Shown: positions 9,373 to 18,987 of the stretch, piece after piece
Layout of the letters: every line of letters begins with the position of its first letter
How positions within the stretch are numbered: position 1 is the stretch's first letter
NCBI GenBank assembly: GCA_019745415.1
Contig: JAIETF010000050.1
Location: 39,669 to 103,668 of the forward strand
Source: Candidatus Obscuribacterales bacterium
GTDB taxonomy: Bacteria; Cyanobacteriota; Vampirovibrionia; Obscuribacterales; Obscuribacteraceae
DNA length: 64,000 nucleotides
Direction of reading: 5' to 3'
Program-made: the position numbers and the translations under genes
The notes under the pieces: model-generated
The model's input: the letters and a program-made list of their open reading frames with translations, nothing else
Databases searched by the model: none
What the model was told of the DNA's origin: nothing

Positions 9373-11289
9373 GTGACAGAAGGCAATCAAACCGGACCCA
9401 CCGCCGAAGTGCGTCAATCGGTCAAGGGATCCCCCCACGGCGATTCGCTCTTGTCTTGGTGGCTTGCTTCAGCCATTGTCGGCGCCGACATAGGCACCTC
9501 GGTCTTCTACACCACCGGCGTCATCTTCCCCCTAGTCAGTTTCGCCGCTCCGGCAATTATTGGGGTAGTCTGTCTTTTAATGTGGTTCTTCAAAGCCACA
9601 TATGAAGAAGGCTGCGCCGTCAGCCCTTTCAACGGCGGCGCCTATATCATGGTCTTGCAAACCATCGGTAAGCGCTTTGCTATCTTCGTGGGCGCCCTCA
9701 CCATTCTCTCTTATCTAGCGACAGCGGCTGTAAGCGCCCTTTCAGGCGCCTTTTATATCGATTCTATCGACAACATAATGAACTGGCCGCTCTCGTCTAT
9801 CGTGATCACAGCCATCGCCCCTGTGATTATCTTCGGTTTGCTCAATATTGTCGGCATCAAAGAGCCGGCCATGATTGTTTTCCTTATCGCCCTCTTCCAT
9901 TTTTCGCTTTTGCTCTATATGGATGTTAAGGGTGTGATGATGCTGGTTGAGAAACAGGTTGATTTATCGAAGTTTCTCACTTGTTATCCCAAGATTACCC
10001 CCGAACATATGGTGCATGGTTTTGCTGCGGCATTTTTAGGCATCACCGGCTTTGAATCGGCGGCTCAGATAGTAGAACAGCTCAAGACCCCAACCTGGCG
10101 CACACTGAAGCAGATTTATCTTTGTGTGGTAATTCTTGTAGGCATAACCGCCCCCCTCACTTCACTGCTTTGTCTTTCCTTACTCGATGCTCAACAAATC
10201 GAAAGCTTCAAAAACAGCTTGCTGAGCGGACTAGCCTATGTGGAAGGGGGCAAGCAACTGCTCATCGTTTTGGTTGTAGATGCCGCCCTTGTGCTTTTTG
10301 CTGCTGTTAATACAGCTTATGTTGGCTGTATCGGTCTTTGCACGACAATGGCTAAACAAGGCAATCTGCCTGCATTTATTTTGAGACGCTGGGCGGACAA
10401 GTTTCCCATGCTGCAGGGCTATCCTTTTGTCTGTCTGCCTTTCATGGTGGTCTGCGCCTTTATGATTTGTATATTGCCTGGTCAAGTGGACAATCTCGGT
10501 CAGGTCTATGGCATGGCCTTTCTGGCGGTTATGTGCTCATTCTGCCTGGGTGTGATCATGCTCAGGGTGCGTATGCCCCTCAAAGTCGAGAGAGCTCCAT
10601 TCAAGAGCAAATTGACCATATCAATCAACAATCTCAAATTACCGATACCGCCGATGATCGGCTTGCTCGCTCTGTTTTTCGGCGAGGTGGTGCTTTTGTT
10701 CTCGGCAGAGAGCGCCAGGTCGCTTGGCTTCCAGATTTTGGGCGTCATAATTATTGTCATGTGCTTTTATCGCATGGGTGTACTTGAAGGACGGCTGCGC
10801 GAATTACCCGACCTGAGACTGGGTATGGGTAAATTCGTCAATCAAGAAGAGATTCCTGAAGGTTTGCCTACTTTCGTCCTTTGCACCGGTGGTGCTAAAG
10901 CCAGAAGCTTGGCCACCATGCTGATCAAACTGCTTGAACAAGAAGAGCCTGGTCCCAAAGAAATAATCATATTTCACGCCGAGGAAGAATCAGCTAGACG
11001 CGGCATGATGCATGAACTGTTGCAGCGCGTTGTCTCGCAGCAGATTGCTCCTAGTTTTCGCAATCATGATGTGGTCTTGACCGTCAAAATCCTGCCCGAG
11101 ACTCTTGTCGATGGTCTAATCTATCTCAAGAAAGCGCATCCATTCTCTAAAGTCTTTATCGGCACAGGTTCAGATCCGGATCTCGCCGACCGCTACGCTA
11201 GAGACCTAGAAAGCAACCTAGGCGTAAGTGTTGTAAATATCGGGCGTCCTACACTTTTAGAAAGAATCGGTAGCAGTAAGCCGTCTTAG
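9373..11289 (+). CDS. APC-superfamily amino-acid permease with C-terminal USP-like domain
   Basis: 638 residues. Residues 25-490 contain about 12 membrane helices with APC-type features (ASAIVGADIGTSVFYTTG in helix 1, a conserved SPFNGGAYIM loop, GITGFESAAQ). The C-terminal ~150 residues are soluble with alternating strands and helices (FVLCTGGAK, KEIIIFHAEEES, KVFIGTGSDPDL), as in permeases fused to a universal-stress-like domain. It probably imports an amino acid or polyamine; the substrate cannot be read from sequence. The start is GTG 9373 with a weak AGG upstream. It is first in a tight operon (14-bp gaps) with the leucine-rich-repeat and AhpD-like genes. Confidence 0.85.
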   Translation: MTEGNQTGPTAEVRQSVKGSPHGDSLLSWWLASAIVGADIGTSVFYTTGVIFPLVSFAAPAIIGVVCLLMWFFKATYEEGCAVSPFNGGAYIMVLQTIGKRFAIFVGALTILSYLATAAVSALSGAFYIDSIDNIMNWPLSSIVITAIAPVIIFGLLNIVGIKEPAMIVFLIALFHFSLLLYMDVKGVMMLVEKQVDLSKFLTCYPKITPEHMVHGFAAAFLGITGFESAAQIVEQLKTPTWRTLKQIYLCVVILVGITAPLTSLLCLSLLDAQQIESFKNSLLSGLAYVEGGKQLLIVLVVDAALVLFAAVNTAYVGCIGLCTTMAKQGNLPAFILRRWADKFPMLQGYPFVCLPFMVVCAFMICILPGQVDNLGQVYGMAFLAVMCSFCLGVIMLRVRMPLKVERAPFKSKLTISINNLKLPIPPMIGLLALFFGEVVLLFSAESARSLGFQILGVIIIVMCFYRMGVLEGRLRELPDLRLGMGKFVNQEEIPEGLPTFVLCTGGAKARSLATMLIKLLEQEEPGPKEIIIFHAEEESARRGMMHELLQRVVSQQIAPSFRNHDVVLTVKILPETLVDGLIYLKKAHPFSKVFIGTGSDPDLADRYARDLESNLGVSVVNIGRPTLLERIGSSKPS

Positions 11290-11303
11290 TTGCAGGAAGA
11301 AAA

Positions 11304-14114
11304 ATGACTGAAAGCGAAACCAAGGCGCTCAAAGAACTTCACTTTCCGCAAGAGAGATCGCTTGGCGCCCTGTATCAAATTTATCGAACCGGCACCATGA
11401 GCGGATGGTGGGAAAACAAGCTGGGCGAAGCACAAGGCACTATTAGGCTGGTCAAAGAAGCCAATTTACACTTGCTGGTGTCACCCGATGCCGACCTGCG
11501 CGATTTTAACTATCTGCCGGCCGACGCCCTGCAATCAATCGACTTTCGCATGGTCGACATAGACAACCAGTCGCTTGAATGCATTTCACACTTGACCGGT
11601 CTTAGATATCTCAGCTTGCCCGAGCGCAAAATAAGCGACGACGGCATGTATAGTCTGCGCAATCTGCGCTACTTGCACACGCTCGACCTAGGCGGTACCG
11701 AAGTCTCAGACTATGGCTTATCTAAACTAAGACATCTCACCGAATTACGCAAACTCTATGTAGACTCTACAGCAGTCAGTGGTCCTGGCGCAGCCGAACT
11801 CAATCAGTTTCTAGTCAATTGCCATATAGTCGTGCATTCAGGGCGCATGCTCAACTTTCCCTTTGAAGTCTCGCCGGGGAAATTACTTGTTGCGCAAGCC
11901 GACCCAGCCGGGCAGAGAACTTGGAGCGAAGTGGGGGAAGCTCTAGGTACGGTGCAAGTCTCTCGCCGTGCTTTTGTGCGCTTGGAAGTGCATGACCGAG
12001 ATGCTTTCCAGAAATGCGAAAGACTGAAGCCGGATGATATACAGTCGCTCGATTATTTGTTCGATGAGATAAGCGACCTCGACTTTGCCGTGATTAACCG
12101 CCTCTCCGGCTTAAGAGAGCTGCGACTGGGCGGTCTTGAGCTCGAGAAATATACTCTGCGTGAGTTAGCCAACTTGCAAAGGCTGCGTACCTTGCAACTA
12201 ACCAGTTGCAATATCGTCGACGGCGAAGCTCTCAAACCAATCACTAAACTAAGCAGTTTGAAAGAGCTTAGACTCAGTCATTGCCAGCCCGGTCCCCTCG
12301 ATTTAGGTGATCTTCTCAATCGCACACCGGTGAAAAAACTGCTTTTAGAAGGGGCGGCGGTAGACGACAATTTGCTCAATACAATCGCCAGCGAAAACCA
12401 TATTGAAGAGCTTTATCTAGTCTTTTCATCGGTCACCGATCAGGGCTTGCAAGCCCTCAAACATTTCAAGAATCTGCGCACCTTGGTCTTGCGCACCGAC
12501 AGCATCACTGAAGAAGGACTGGAAAATGTACTCAACCTAACCGACTTAGTGCGTCTGGTGGTGAGAGCCGATGACATAAGCGAAGCAGTTTTCGCATCAT
12601 TTCGCTATCTCAAGCAACTGGAAGAACTCTCGCTTAGACAGGTGGACTTAAAAGGGGAAGGGCTGGAATATCTTAGTGAACTGATCAGCCTCAAGAGACT
12701 GCACCTGGGTATCAGCAGCGACGCCACCAAAGAAGAATACGAAAGCTATAAGGACCGCATCAGGCTATTTATTGATAATTTACCGGCCCTGGAAGAACTT
12801 TCGCTGCGCTATGACGGACCGGAAATCGAACTTGGATATCTGCCCCGTTTGCGAGTTCTCGACTTATCAAACAATCCGGTGCAAGACCGGGGACTGACAG
12901 GCTTAGCGGGACTGATCAACTTAGAGACCCTGCACCTTAAGGGCTGTAATCGTATAGGCGGCGAAGTCATAGCAAAAATCAGCCATCTTCCCCATCTCAA
13001 AGAACTCGACCTATCTCTCACTAGAATCAACAACGAGCAAGCCCAGGGGCTTGCCGCACTCTCCGAACTGCGTTATATCAACCTTAGTTCGACAGCTTGC
13101 GACAACCGAGTTTTAGAAAGTCTAAGCGAACTCTCCGACCTGAGATATATCGACTATCCAAAAGCTCTGGCAGATGCCGACATGCCCCATCTCAGCAAAC
13201 TTAGACATTTACGCAATCTGCGTCTGGGGCAAGTGAGCGATCAAGGTCTAAGCCATATAGAAAGCTTGATCATGGTGGGAGAAGTCAATCTCTCGGGGCA
13301 GCCGATAAGCGATGATGGACTGGCTTCTATTCGCAATATGAGCCATCTGAAAGACCTAAATCTATCGGAGACTCGCATCACTGATAGTGGCATGGTCTAC
13401 TTGAGTAACTTCAAAGAACTGACCAGCCTAAATTTGAGCAGCACCCAAATATCTGACGACGGGCTTTCAGCCCTGACCAATTTAGTATCTCTGCGCTCGC
13501 TCAATCTCGAAAACTGCAAGCGTCTGAGAGATCGCGGCATCGCCTGCATAAGTTCTCTCACTTCTCTCAAGTGGCTCAACCTCTGCAATACCAGGGTGAC
13601 CGATTCGGGTATCGCCAGTTTGCGGCGCCTGCCCCATCTCAGCACGCTCAGGCTCTCTTTCACTCAAATAACCGACGATGGCTTGGCGGTTTTAAACCAA
13701 TTACACGACCTCAATGTCCTCGACTTAGAAAATCTAGAAATAAGCGGCGCCGGCTTTAAACACATGACCGCCTGCCGGCGACTGAAAGAGCTGAAGCTCT
13801 CAAGCAGTAATATTGTTGATGCTTCGATTGCCTATTTATCTGAACTGCCGGCTTTGGAAGAGTTGGATTTGCGCAACACTCAGATAACCAAAGAGTCTTT
13901 GAAGAGTCTTTCAGCAATCAAGTCACTGAAGAAACTCACCCTCATTGGCTGTGACATAGACTACGGCGATCTGGTGGAATTAGCACCACTGACCAGTCTT
14001 GAAACCTTGAATTTTCACGAATGCGAATACAGTCGGGTAGAAAGAGCAGGCTTGAAGATGGCTCTGCCTGGCTGTCGCATTGTGCTCTTAGATAAAGACG
14101 TCAACTGGACCTGA
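11304..14114 (+). CDS. Large cytoplasmic leucine-rich-repeat protein
   Basis: 936 residues made almost entirely of ~24-residue leucine-rich repeats, of the bacterial type LxxLxxLxLSxTxIxDxGL (for example LNLSETRITDSGMVYLSNF and LNLSSTQISDDGLSALTNL), with degenerate repeats near residues 175-230. No signal peptide or membrane helix is seen, so it is probably a cytoplasmic solenoid for protein binding. AGGAAG lies 6 bases before ATG 11304. It is the middle gene of the permease-LRR-AhpD operon; what it binds is unknown. Similar LRR proteins are abundant in Planctomycetes and other large-genome bacteria. Confidence 0.88.
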   Translation: MTESETKALKELHFPQERSLGALYQIYRTGTMSGWWENKLGEAQGTIRLVKEANLHLLVSPDADLRDFNYLPADALQSIDFRMVDIDNQSLECISHLTGLRYLSLPERKISDDGMYSLRNLRYLHTLDLGGTEVSDYGLSKLRHLTELRKLYVDSTAVSGPGAAELNQFLVNCHIVVHSGRMLNFPFEVSPGKLLVAQADPAGQRTWSEVGEALGTVQVSRRAFVRLEVHDRDAFQKCERLKPDDIQSLDYLFDEISDLDFAVINRLSGLRELRLGGLELEKYTLRELANLQRLRTLQLTSCNIVDGEALKPITKLSSLKELRLSHCQPGPLDLGDLLNRTPVKKLLLEGAAVDDNLLNTIASENHIEELYLVFSSVTDQGLQALKHFKNLRTLVLRTDSITEEGLENVLNLTDLVRLVVRADDISEAVFASFRYLKQLEELSLRQVDLKGEGLEYLSELISLKRLHLGISSDATKEEYESYKDRIRLFIDNLPALEELSLRYDGPEIELGYLPRLRVLDLSNNPVQDRGLTGLAGLINLETLHLKGCNRIGGEVIAKISHLPHLKELDLSLTRINNEQAQGLAALSELRYINLSSTACDNRVLESLSELSDLRYIDYPKALADADMPHLSKLRHLRNLRLGQVSDQGLSHIESLIMVGEVNLSGQPISDDGLASIRNMSHLKDLNLSETRITDSGMVYLSNFKELTSLNLSSTQISDDGLSALTNLVSLRSLNLENCKRLRDRGIACISSLTSLKWLNLCNTRVTDSGIASLRRLPHLSTLRLSFTQITDDGLAVLNQLHDLNVLDLENLEISGAGFKHMTACRRLKELKLSSSNIVDASIAYLSELPALEELDLRNTQITKESLKSLSAIKSLKKLTLIGCDIDYGDLVELAPLTSLETLNFHECEYSRVERAGLKMALPGCRIVLLDKDVNWT

Positions 14115-14128
14115 ACAGGAGAACTAGT

Positions 14129-14530
14129 ATGGTAATGGTAAAAATGGTGGAAGACGGCAATGCACCACCTGAAGTGCAGGCTGTTTTCGACGAAATCAAA
14201 GCGGCGCGCAAGAGCAATTGGATCAACAATTTCTGGAAAGCGCTGGCTGCCTCGCCCCAGACCATGAAGAGAATTTGGACCTCGGTCAAGCTGGTTATGA
14301 CCCCGGGAGCCCTTGACGCTCTCACTAAAGAAATGATCTATATCGCAGTCAGTGTGACAAATAACTGCCCATATTGCATACATTCACACACAGCAGCCGC
14401 TCGTGCCAAAGGCATGACAGATGAGATGTATCACGAGTTGCTAGCTGTTGTGGGCTTAGCCAATGAAACCAATCGTTTGGCTAATGGCTATCAAATTCCC
14501 ATCGATGAAGAGTTCATCCCCTTCAAATAA
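14129..14530 (+). CDS. AhpD-like / carboxymuconolactone decarboxylase family protein
   Basis: 133 residues, usual length for the family. The signature CPYCIHSH is intact (two Cys plus downstream His), preceded by an all-alpha segment ending KEMIYIAVSVTNN. In AhpD-like members this CxxC acts as a thiol redox centre in peroxide defence, while other members decarboxylate. The redox role is more likely here because both Cys are kept. A good ribosome site (AGGAG) precedes ATG 14129. It is last in the operon, 14 bp after the LRR gene, and its stop overlaps the convergent amidase gene by 8 bp. Confidence 0.85.
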   Translation: MVMVKMVEDGNAPPEVQAVFDEIKAARKSNWINNFWKALAASPQTMKRIWTSVKLVMTPGALDALTKEMIYIAVSVTNNCPYCIHSHTAAARAKGMTDEMYHELLAVVGLANETNRLANGYQIPIDEEFIPFK

Positions 14531-15569
14531 GCGGTCTGGCAAAGATAGCCCCGCTTATCGACTTTGACCAATGGAGCGCTGCGGCAAGCGGCGCTTTTTC
14601 TTTCACCACTCTGTTCACCCCTTTTGACGAAGAAGCATTGATAAAATGCAAGCCGTCATTTTCTCTACTAATGATACCCAAGTGCAAAATATCTAGGCCG
14701 GGCATAGAAGTGGTGACAAAAACCAGATCGCCGCTCCGCAGCCCATCACTAATAGGCATCTTCTCAAGCAAGGCCAATTTATCGCTGGGCAAATATTTCA
14801 AAAAGCCTGAGGCAAGCACATTTTTGCTAATATCATTTTCAATGCGGGCGATTTTTTCAAACTGTGGTGAGCCGACCTTGGCAATTTGTTTGTAATAAGA
14901 GGGATGGCTGGTCATAAAATCAATTTTCTTGGCAAAGGTTAGAAACTTGAGACCGGGCAATTCTCTAATTAAGGAAAGACGACCATTATGGCAGTTCTGA
15001 TAGAGCCATTCACTGCTATAGTGCAAGCGACTTTCATAACCATCGACGATACCATTTCGATAGCGCAAAGCGGTTATCTCTTTTCTTAGATCGTCGAAAT
15101 TACTCCAGTTTATATTTGTTTTGGCAAGCATGGCGCTGAGAGCCAAACAAGTCTCTACAAAAGTGACGCAATCAAAACTATTCAAATCAACCAAACATTT
15201 TTCTGCAGCAATATCTTGGTCGAGACTACCGCCCCGATAGGGTATAGAAAGCGCAGCCAGATAATTTGCCAGATGGCAAAGCCGCTCACCGGCAGGAAGA
15301 CTTGACCAGCTGCCTTTATCAGCCGCCTGTTTGATTTGGCTAAGGGAAAGATTGAGCTTGGGTGCAGAAGCGAAGATAGACTCAACCCCCAAGCCCTGAG
15401 CTGTTAAAAGGGCGGCCATGCCGAGAAATTTTCGTCTATTGAAAAGCCTTAGTGGTGCCTGATTCCCGCCTGCCTGAGAGGCAGTAGGGTGCAAGCCGGA
15501 AAGATCTGGGTCAACTTTCAATTCTGTGTTAACAAGCAATTTAGATTTTAAAATCGGCAATCTCAGCAA
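14523..15569 (-). CDS. DUF1460 / NlpC-P60-related amidase-like protein with Tat-like signal
   Basis: 348 residues from a TTG at 15569; the next Met is inside the signal segment, so the true start is uncertain. A twin-arginine-like motif NRRKFLG followed by a hydrophobic stretch lies at about residues 44-65, with export expected. The mature part shows the DUF1460 pattern: LNSFDCVTFVE (probable catalytic Cys) and, near the end, a LRSGDLVFV...DILHLGII segment with the likely catalytic His. The family is a peptidoglycan amidase-like cysteine hydrolase family. It stands alone, convergent with the AhpD-like gene, upstream of which the repair cluster runs in the same direction. Confidence 0.75.
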   Translation of the reverse strand: MLRLPILKSKLLVNTELKVDPDLSGLHPTASQAGGNQAPLRLFNRRKFLGMAALLTAQGLGVESIFASAPKLNLSLSQIKQAADKGSWSSLPAGERLCHLANYLAALSIPYRGGSLDQDIAAEKCLVDLNSFDCVTFVETCLALSAMLAKTNINWSNFDDLRKEITALRYRNGIVDGYESRLHYSSEWLYQNCHNGRLSLIRELPGLKFLTFAKKIDFMTSHPSYYKQIAKVGSPQFEKIARIENDISKNVLASGFLKYLPSDKLALLEKMPISDGLRSGDLVFVTTSMPGLDILHLGIISRENDGLHFINASSSKGVNRVVKEKAPLAAALHWSKSISGAIFARPLI

Positions 15570-15607
15570 TTTAAGTCTCTCAATTTAAATTTCTCAATTT
15601 TAGTTTC

Positions 15608-16294
15608 TCAATCTAATTTGGCCTCGACGACGCTGCCTTCATTATAGAGGGGGATGAATATTCGATCTCCACTTTCCGGTTTGATTGTAAAAGCACCGGT
15701 AAATGAGCCGAAAGAAGGCAAAACCAAGCGTCTTTCCCTCTGCCTAAGCCAATAGCAGGGCAGGCGCTCGCTTAGACCGGTTCCGTTCAGCTTTACAGCC
15801 GGATGAATATGACCGGAAAAAACGAATTTTCTCGCAGTCGAAATGGTCTCAGGCAAAGGACTGTCGCCATGATCATAGATAAAGCCGTCTTCTTCAAAAA
15901 ATTCATTGACCAAGGTCAATTGCCACTGCTTGCTAAAGCGCACCTTGCGATCATGATTGCCGAGCACGAGTAATGCCTCAACATCTTTTGTCTTCTCTCT
16001 AAAGGCAAGGAATAGTTCATCGAGTTCTCTATCGATACCATCTCTGCTATGCACGAGGTCGCCCAGAACAATGAGACGACTGGCCCCACAGCCTTCGATG
16101 AGCCTCAATAAACGGTCGAGATCGCCGGCACATAAGCCGGGTGGCGCAAAAAATTGCCGGGCTCGAAAAGATTGTCCTTTGCCAAGATGAACATCGGAAA
16201 CAAGGAGAGTCTTTCTCTCACTAAGAAAAACAGCTTTATCGGGCAATATATTAATCGTCTCACCCAGTCGGCGAATTTTTTGCCAGTTAGCCAT
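15608..16294 (-). CDS. pdeM: Ligase-associated metallophosphoesterase (PdeM type)
   Basis: 228 residues with the calcineurin-like metallophosphoesterase motifs: SDVHLGK (D-x-H), LGDLVHSRDG (GDxxH-like), LGNHDRK (GNHD) and FSGHIHPAV (GHxH). This is the small phosphoesterase of the bacterial ligase-associated DNA-repair set. Known members are Mn-dependent DNA phosphodiesterases/endonucleases. It is the last gene of four in the same orientation (exonuclease, ligase, helicase, phosphoesterase) and starts about 140 bp after the helicase stop, so it may have some independent expression. Confidence 0.9.
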   Translation of the reverse strand: MANWQKIRRLGETINILPDKAVFLSERKTLLVSDVHLGKGQSFRARQFFAPPGLCAGDLDRLLRLIEGCGASRLIVLGDLVHSRDGIDRELDELFLAFREKTKDVEALLVLGNHDRKVRFSKQWQLTLVNEFFEEDGFIYDHGDSPLPETISTARKFVFSGHIHPAVKLNGTGLSERLPCYWLRQRERRLVLPSFGSFTGAFTIKPESGDRIFIPLYNEGSVVEAKLD

Positions 16295-16433
16295 GTCTAA
16301 GCATTTTCTCTATCTGTCTCTCGAAAAATTCCTTGGATTACTTCAATATGCAATTCTTTATCAGTCTCTCTAATCTAGAGCCGGGTCCATAATTTTGTCT
16401 AGTTATGTGCTCGTTCTTTATGAGGTTATTTAT

Positions 16434-18941
16434 TCAAGAGACGGGTCCATAATATCGACCGCTCTGCATTTCTTTTGCCATATCGACCTCCATGCGTTCA
16501 ATCCGACTGGCAAGCTTTTCCGATGACAGTTTACCGCGCAGACGATCAACCATAAGAGGCAAAGCAAAAGGGCTGGCTTTCGGTGTCTCCAACTCTAAGA
16601 CTTTGCCGCCGACGATACGCTCGAGAGCAAGCTGCATACGACGCACTTCCAGATGCCTGTCAAGCACCTCTTGATGGGCTTGCCTGATCAAAAGATTGCC
16701 AGGATCATGATCTACAAATACGTCATAAAGAAGCGAAGAAGAAATCTGCACTTGTTTGACCGTACGAGGCGCTCCCGGATAGCCCTGAAAGATGAGCCCG
16801 GCCACCCGGGCGATTTCTCTAAACTGACGTCTGGCCATCTCGCCGGCATTGAGACAGGCGAGTATGTCGTCCGATAATTCTTCCTGTTTAAATGATGCAA
16901 AAAATTCTGAAGCCCCTTCTTCAAAACGAAATGGTCTATCAGAAAGTATTTCGAACCCCCAGTCATTGACTGCAATTGAGAAAGTGGCCGGCGATTGCCT
17001 GGCAAGTTTGAAGGCTGTCAAATGGGCCAGACCTTCGTTAACTAAACGGCCCTCAAAGGTGTAGACAAATAAATGGTAGCCATCCCTCGACTTATGCCAT
17101 TCGACTAAAACTTCATCTAAACGAGGCAGAGCAGAACGCTGCGACTGCAAGAGCAAAAGAGGCTTGATAAAAGCCATCTCGGGCTCTTCATAATTGCCTT
17201 GCGAAGCTCTATCTATAAGTTGACGCACATGGCGCGAAAGCTCAGTTGAGAGAGGCAGACGTCCACCCATCCAACGGGGCACAGGACCGCTGCGGCGCTG
17301 CGATAGTCGCACATAAGCCTTCATGCCCTTTACTTCGATAAGCTCAAGATAGCGGCCGGCAAAAAGAAAAGTGTCACCAATCTTTAGTCTTGAAATGAAA
17401 GACTCTTCCACATGACCAAGGGAGCCGCCCCTAAAGAAAGCCACTTCCATAGACTGATCCGACACTATGGTGCCGATGGAAAGTCGATGCTTGAGGGCTA
17501 GTTGCTTGCCTTCCGCACTTTCGCTATCGACCTCATAATAGCCTTCCTTAAATCTAATTCGTTTAAACTCGGGATAGGCGGCAAGAGCACTGCCGCCGGT
17601 GGCAACAAAACCAAGGGCCCAAGCAAGCTCCTCTCTGGTCAATTTGCTGAAGGCTTTGGTCTTTCTCACTTCCTCTAAAAACTGTTCCGGATAGAGAGGA
17701 CCGGAAAGACAAGTAGTGGTGATATGCTGGCAAAGGACGTCGATAGGCTTCAAAACCGGATAACGTTCTTCTAGATGACCAGAGGCGATTGCAATTCGCG
17801 CGGCGGCCAGCTCCACCAGTTCTAGGGCATGACAAGGCACCATATATAGTGTGCTCACGGCACCCGGTCTATGACCGCTGCGTCCTGCTCTTTGCAGAGC
17901 CCGAGCCACTCCTTTGGGGCTGCCCACCTGCAAGACTCTTTCTACTGGCGAAAAATCGACGCCTAAATCTAAAGACGATGTGGAAACCACAAGACTGATT
18001 CGTCCGGTGCGTAGATTCTCTTCCACAAAACGCCTGACGTCGTTATCCAGCGAGCCGTGGTGCAGGGCGGCTCGTCCGACAAAGTCAGGCTCGATTTCGA
18101 TCAGTTCTTGATACCACTGCTCGGTCTGCGAACGGGTATTGGTAAAGATCAAAGACGAGCGTGCCTGACCGGCGAGCTTCGCCACCTCTTCCACCATAGT
18201 CAAGCCGGTATGACCTGTCCAAGGCAGATTAGAGAGGCGAGGCGGCATGACCGAACAAGTCTCAATCACTTTCTTTTCTTTGCCGGCGACGATTATCTTA
18301 TTTTTGCCGCCTGTTATATCGTCTGGCACAAGGGTGTCAAGAGCCGTCTCGGCATTGCCAATGGTGGCAGAAAGGGCAAAGACAACAGGTTGGCAATAGC
18401 GCCGCAACCTAGCCAAGAATAATTCGACCAGGGTACCCCGCTTGCTACTCAAAAGCTCATGCCATTCGTCAACCACCACAAGCTTCACATGTGCAAATTT
18501 ATCGGCAAAGCCGGCATAAGACATTTGAATAGATATTGACTCTGGAGTGGTGATCAGACAGCTGGGCAGCACTTTCTTTTGTCTGGCGCGGGTGCTGGCG
18601 GATGTGTCGCCGGTGCGTGTCTCGACGGTAAAGGGCAGGTCTAAATCTTTCACAGGAGCCTGCAAGTTTAAACAAAGATCTTGCGCCAGGGCGCGCAAAG
18701 GCGTGATCCAAAGAACTGTCAGGGGCAAGGCTTCTTTCTTTGCGCCAGGCGAATGATCTGATTGATTCAAGTATTCTATTAAGGGACCAAACCAGGCAGC
18801 ATAAGTTTTGCCGGTGCCCGTAGAGGCAGTAAGTAAAGCGTTTTGTTTAGCAAGATAGGCTTGCCAAAGCTCTTCTTGAAAAGAAAAGGGTACATAGCCT
18901 CTTTCGCTAAACCAGTTTCTTACCCTCGCTATACTTTGCAT
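16434..18941 (-). CDS. Ligase-associated Lhr-core-like DEXH helicase
   Basis: 835 residues. Helicase motifs: Walker A TASTGTGKT (about residue 40), motif II VVVDEWHELL (about 155), motif III SAT in VFALSATIG, and motif VI QRAGRSGHRPG. The C-terminal region resembles the Lhr core winged-helix and beta-barrel module (VRLSQRRSGPVPRWMGGR). This is a 3'-5' DNA translocase/helicase family member. It is the conserved helicase of the ligase-associated repair cluster, with the ligase gene 46 bp upstream. Confidence 0.93.
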   Translation of the reverse strand: MQSIARVRNWFSERGYVPFSFQEELWQAYLAKQNALLTASTGTGKTYAAWFGPLIEYLNQSDHSPGAKKEALPLTVLWITPLRALAQDLCLNLQAPVKDLDLPFTVETRTGDTSASTRARQKKVLPSCLITTPESISIQMSYAGFADKFAHVKLVVVDEWHELLSSKRGTLVELFLARLRRYCQPVVFALSATIGNAETALDTLVPDDITGGKNKIIVAGKEKKVIETCSVMPPRLSNLPWTGHTGLTMVEEVAKLAGQARSSLIFTNTRSQTEQWYQELIEIEPDFVGRAALHHGSLDNDVRRFVEENLRTGRISLVVSTSSLDLGVDFSPVERVLQVGSPKGVARALQRAGRSGHRPGAVSTLYMVPCHALELVELAAARIAIASGHLEERYPVLKPIDVLCQHITTTCLSGPLYPEQFLEEVRKTKAFSKLTREELAWALGFVATGGSALAAYPEFKRIRFKEGYYEVDSESAEGKQLALKHRLSIGTIVSDQSMEVAFFRGGSLGHVEESFISRLKIGDTFLFAGRYLELIEVKGMKAYVRLSQRRSGPVPRWMGGRLPLSTELSRHVRQLIDRASQGNYEEPEMAFIKPLLLLQSQRSALPRLDEVLVEWHKSRDGYHLFVYTFEGRLVNEGLAHLTAFKLARQSPATFSIAVNDWGFEILSDRPFRFEEGASEFFASFKQEELSDDILACLNAGEMARRQFREIARVAGLIFQGYPGAPRTVKQVQISSSLLYDVFVDHDPGNLLIRQAHQEVLDRHLEVRRMQLALERIVGGKVLELETPKASPFALPLMVDRLRGKLSSEKLASRIERMEVDMAKEMQSGRYYGPVS

Positions 18942-18987
18942 TTCAAGCCCCTGTGTTTCAAGCTCTTATATTGAAAGCTCAAGCCAT

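Noticed and set aside
16382..16453. Repeat GGGTCCATAAT 60 bp apart at the helicase 3' end
   Set aside because: Only about 12 bases match and the flanks do not; not enough for a duplication claim.
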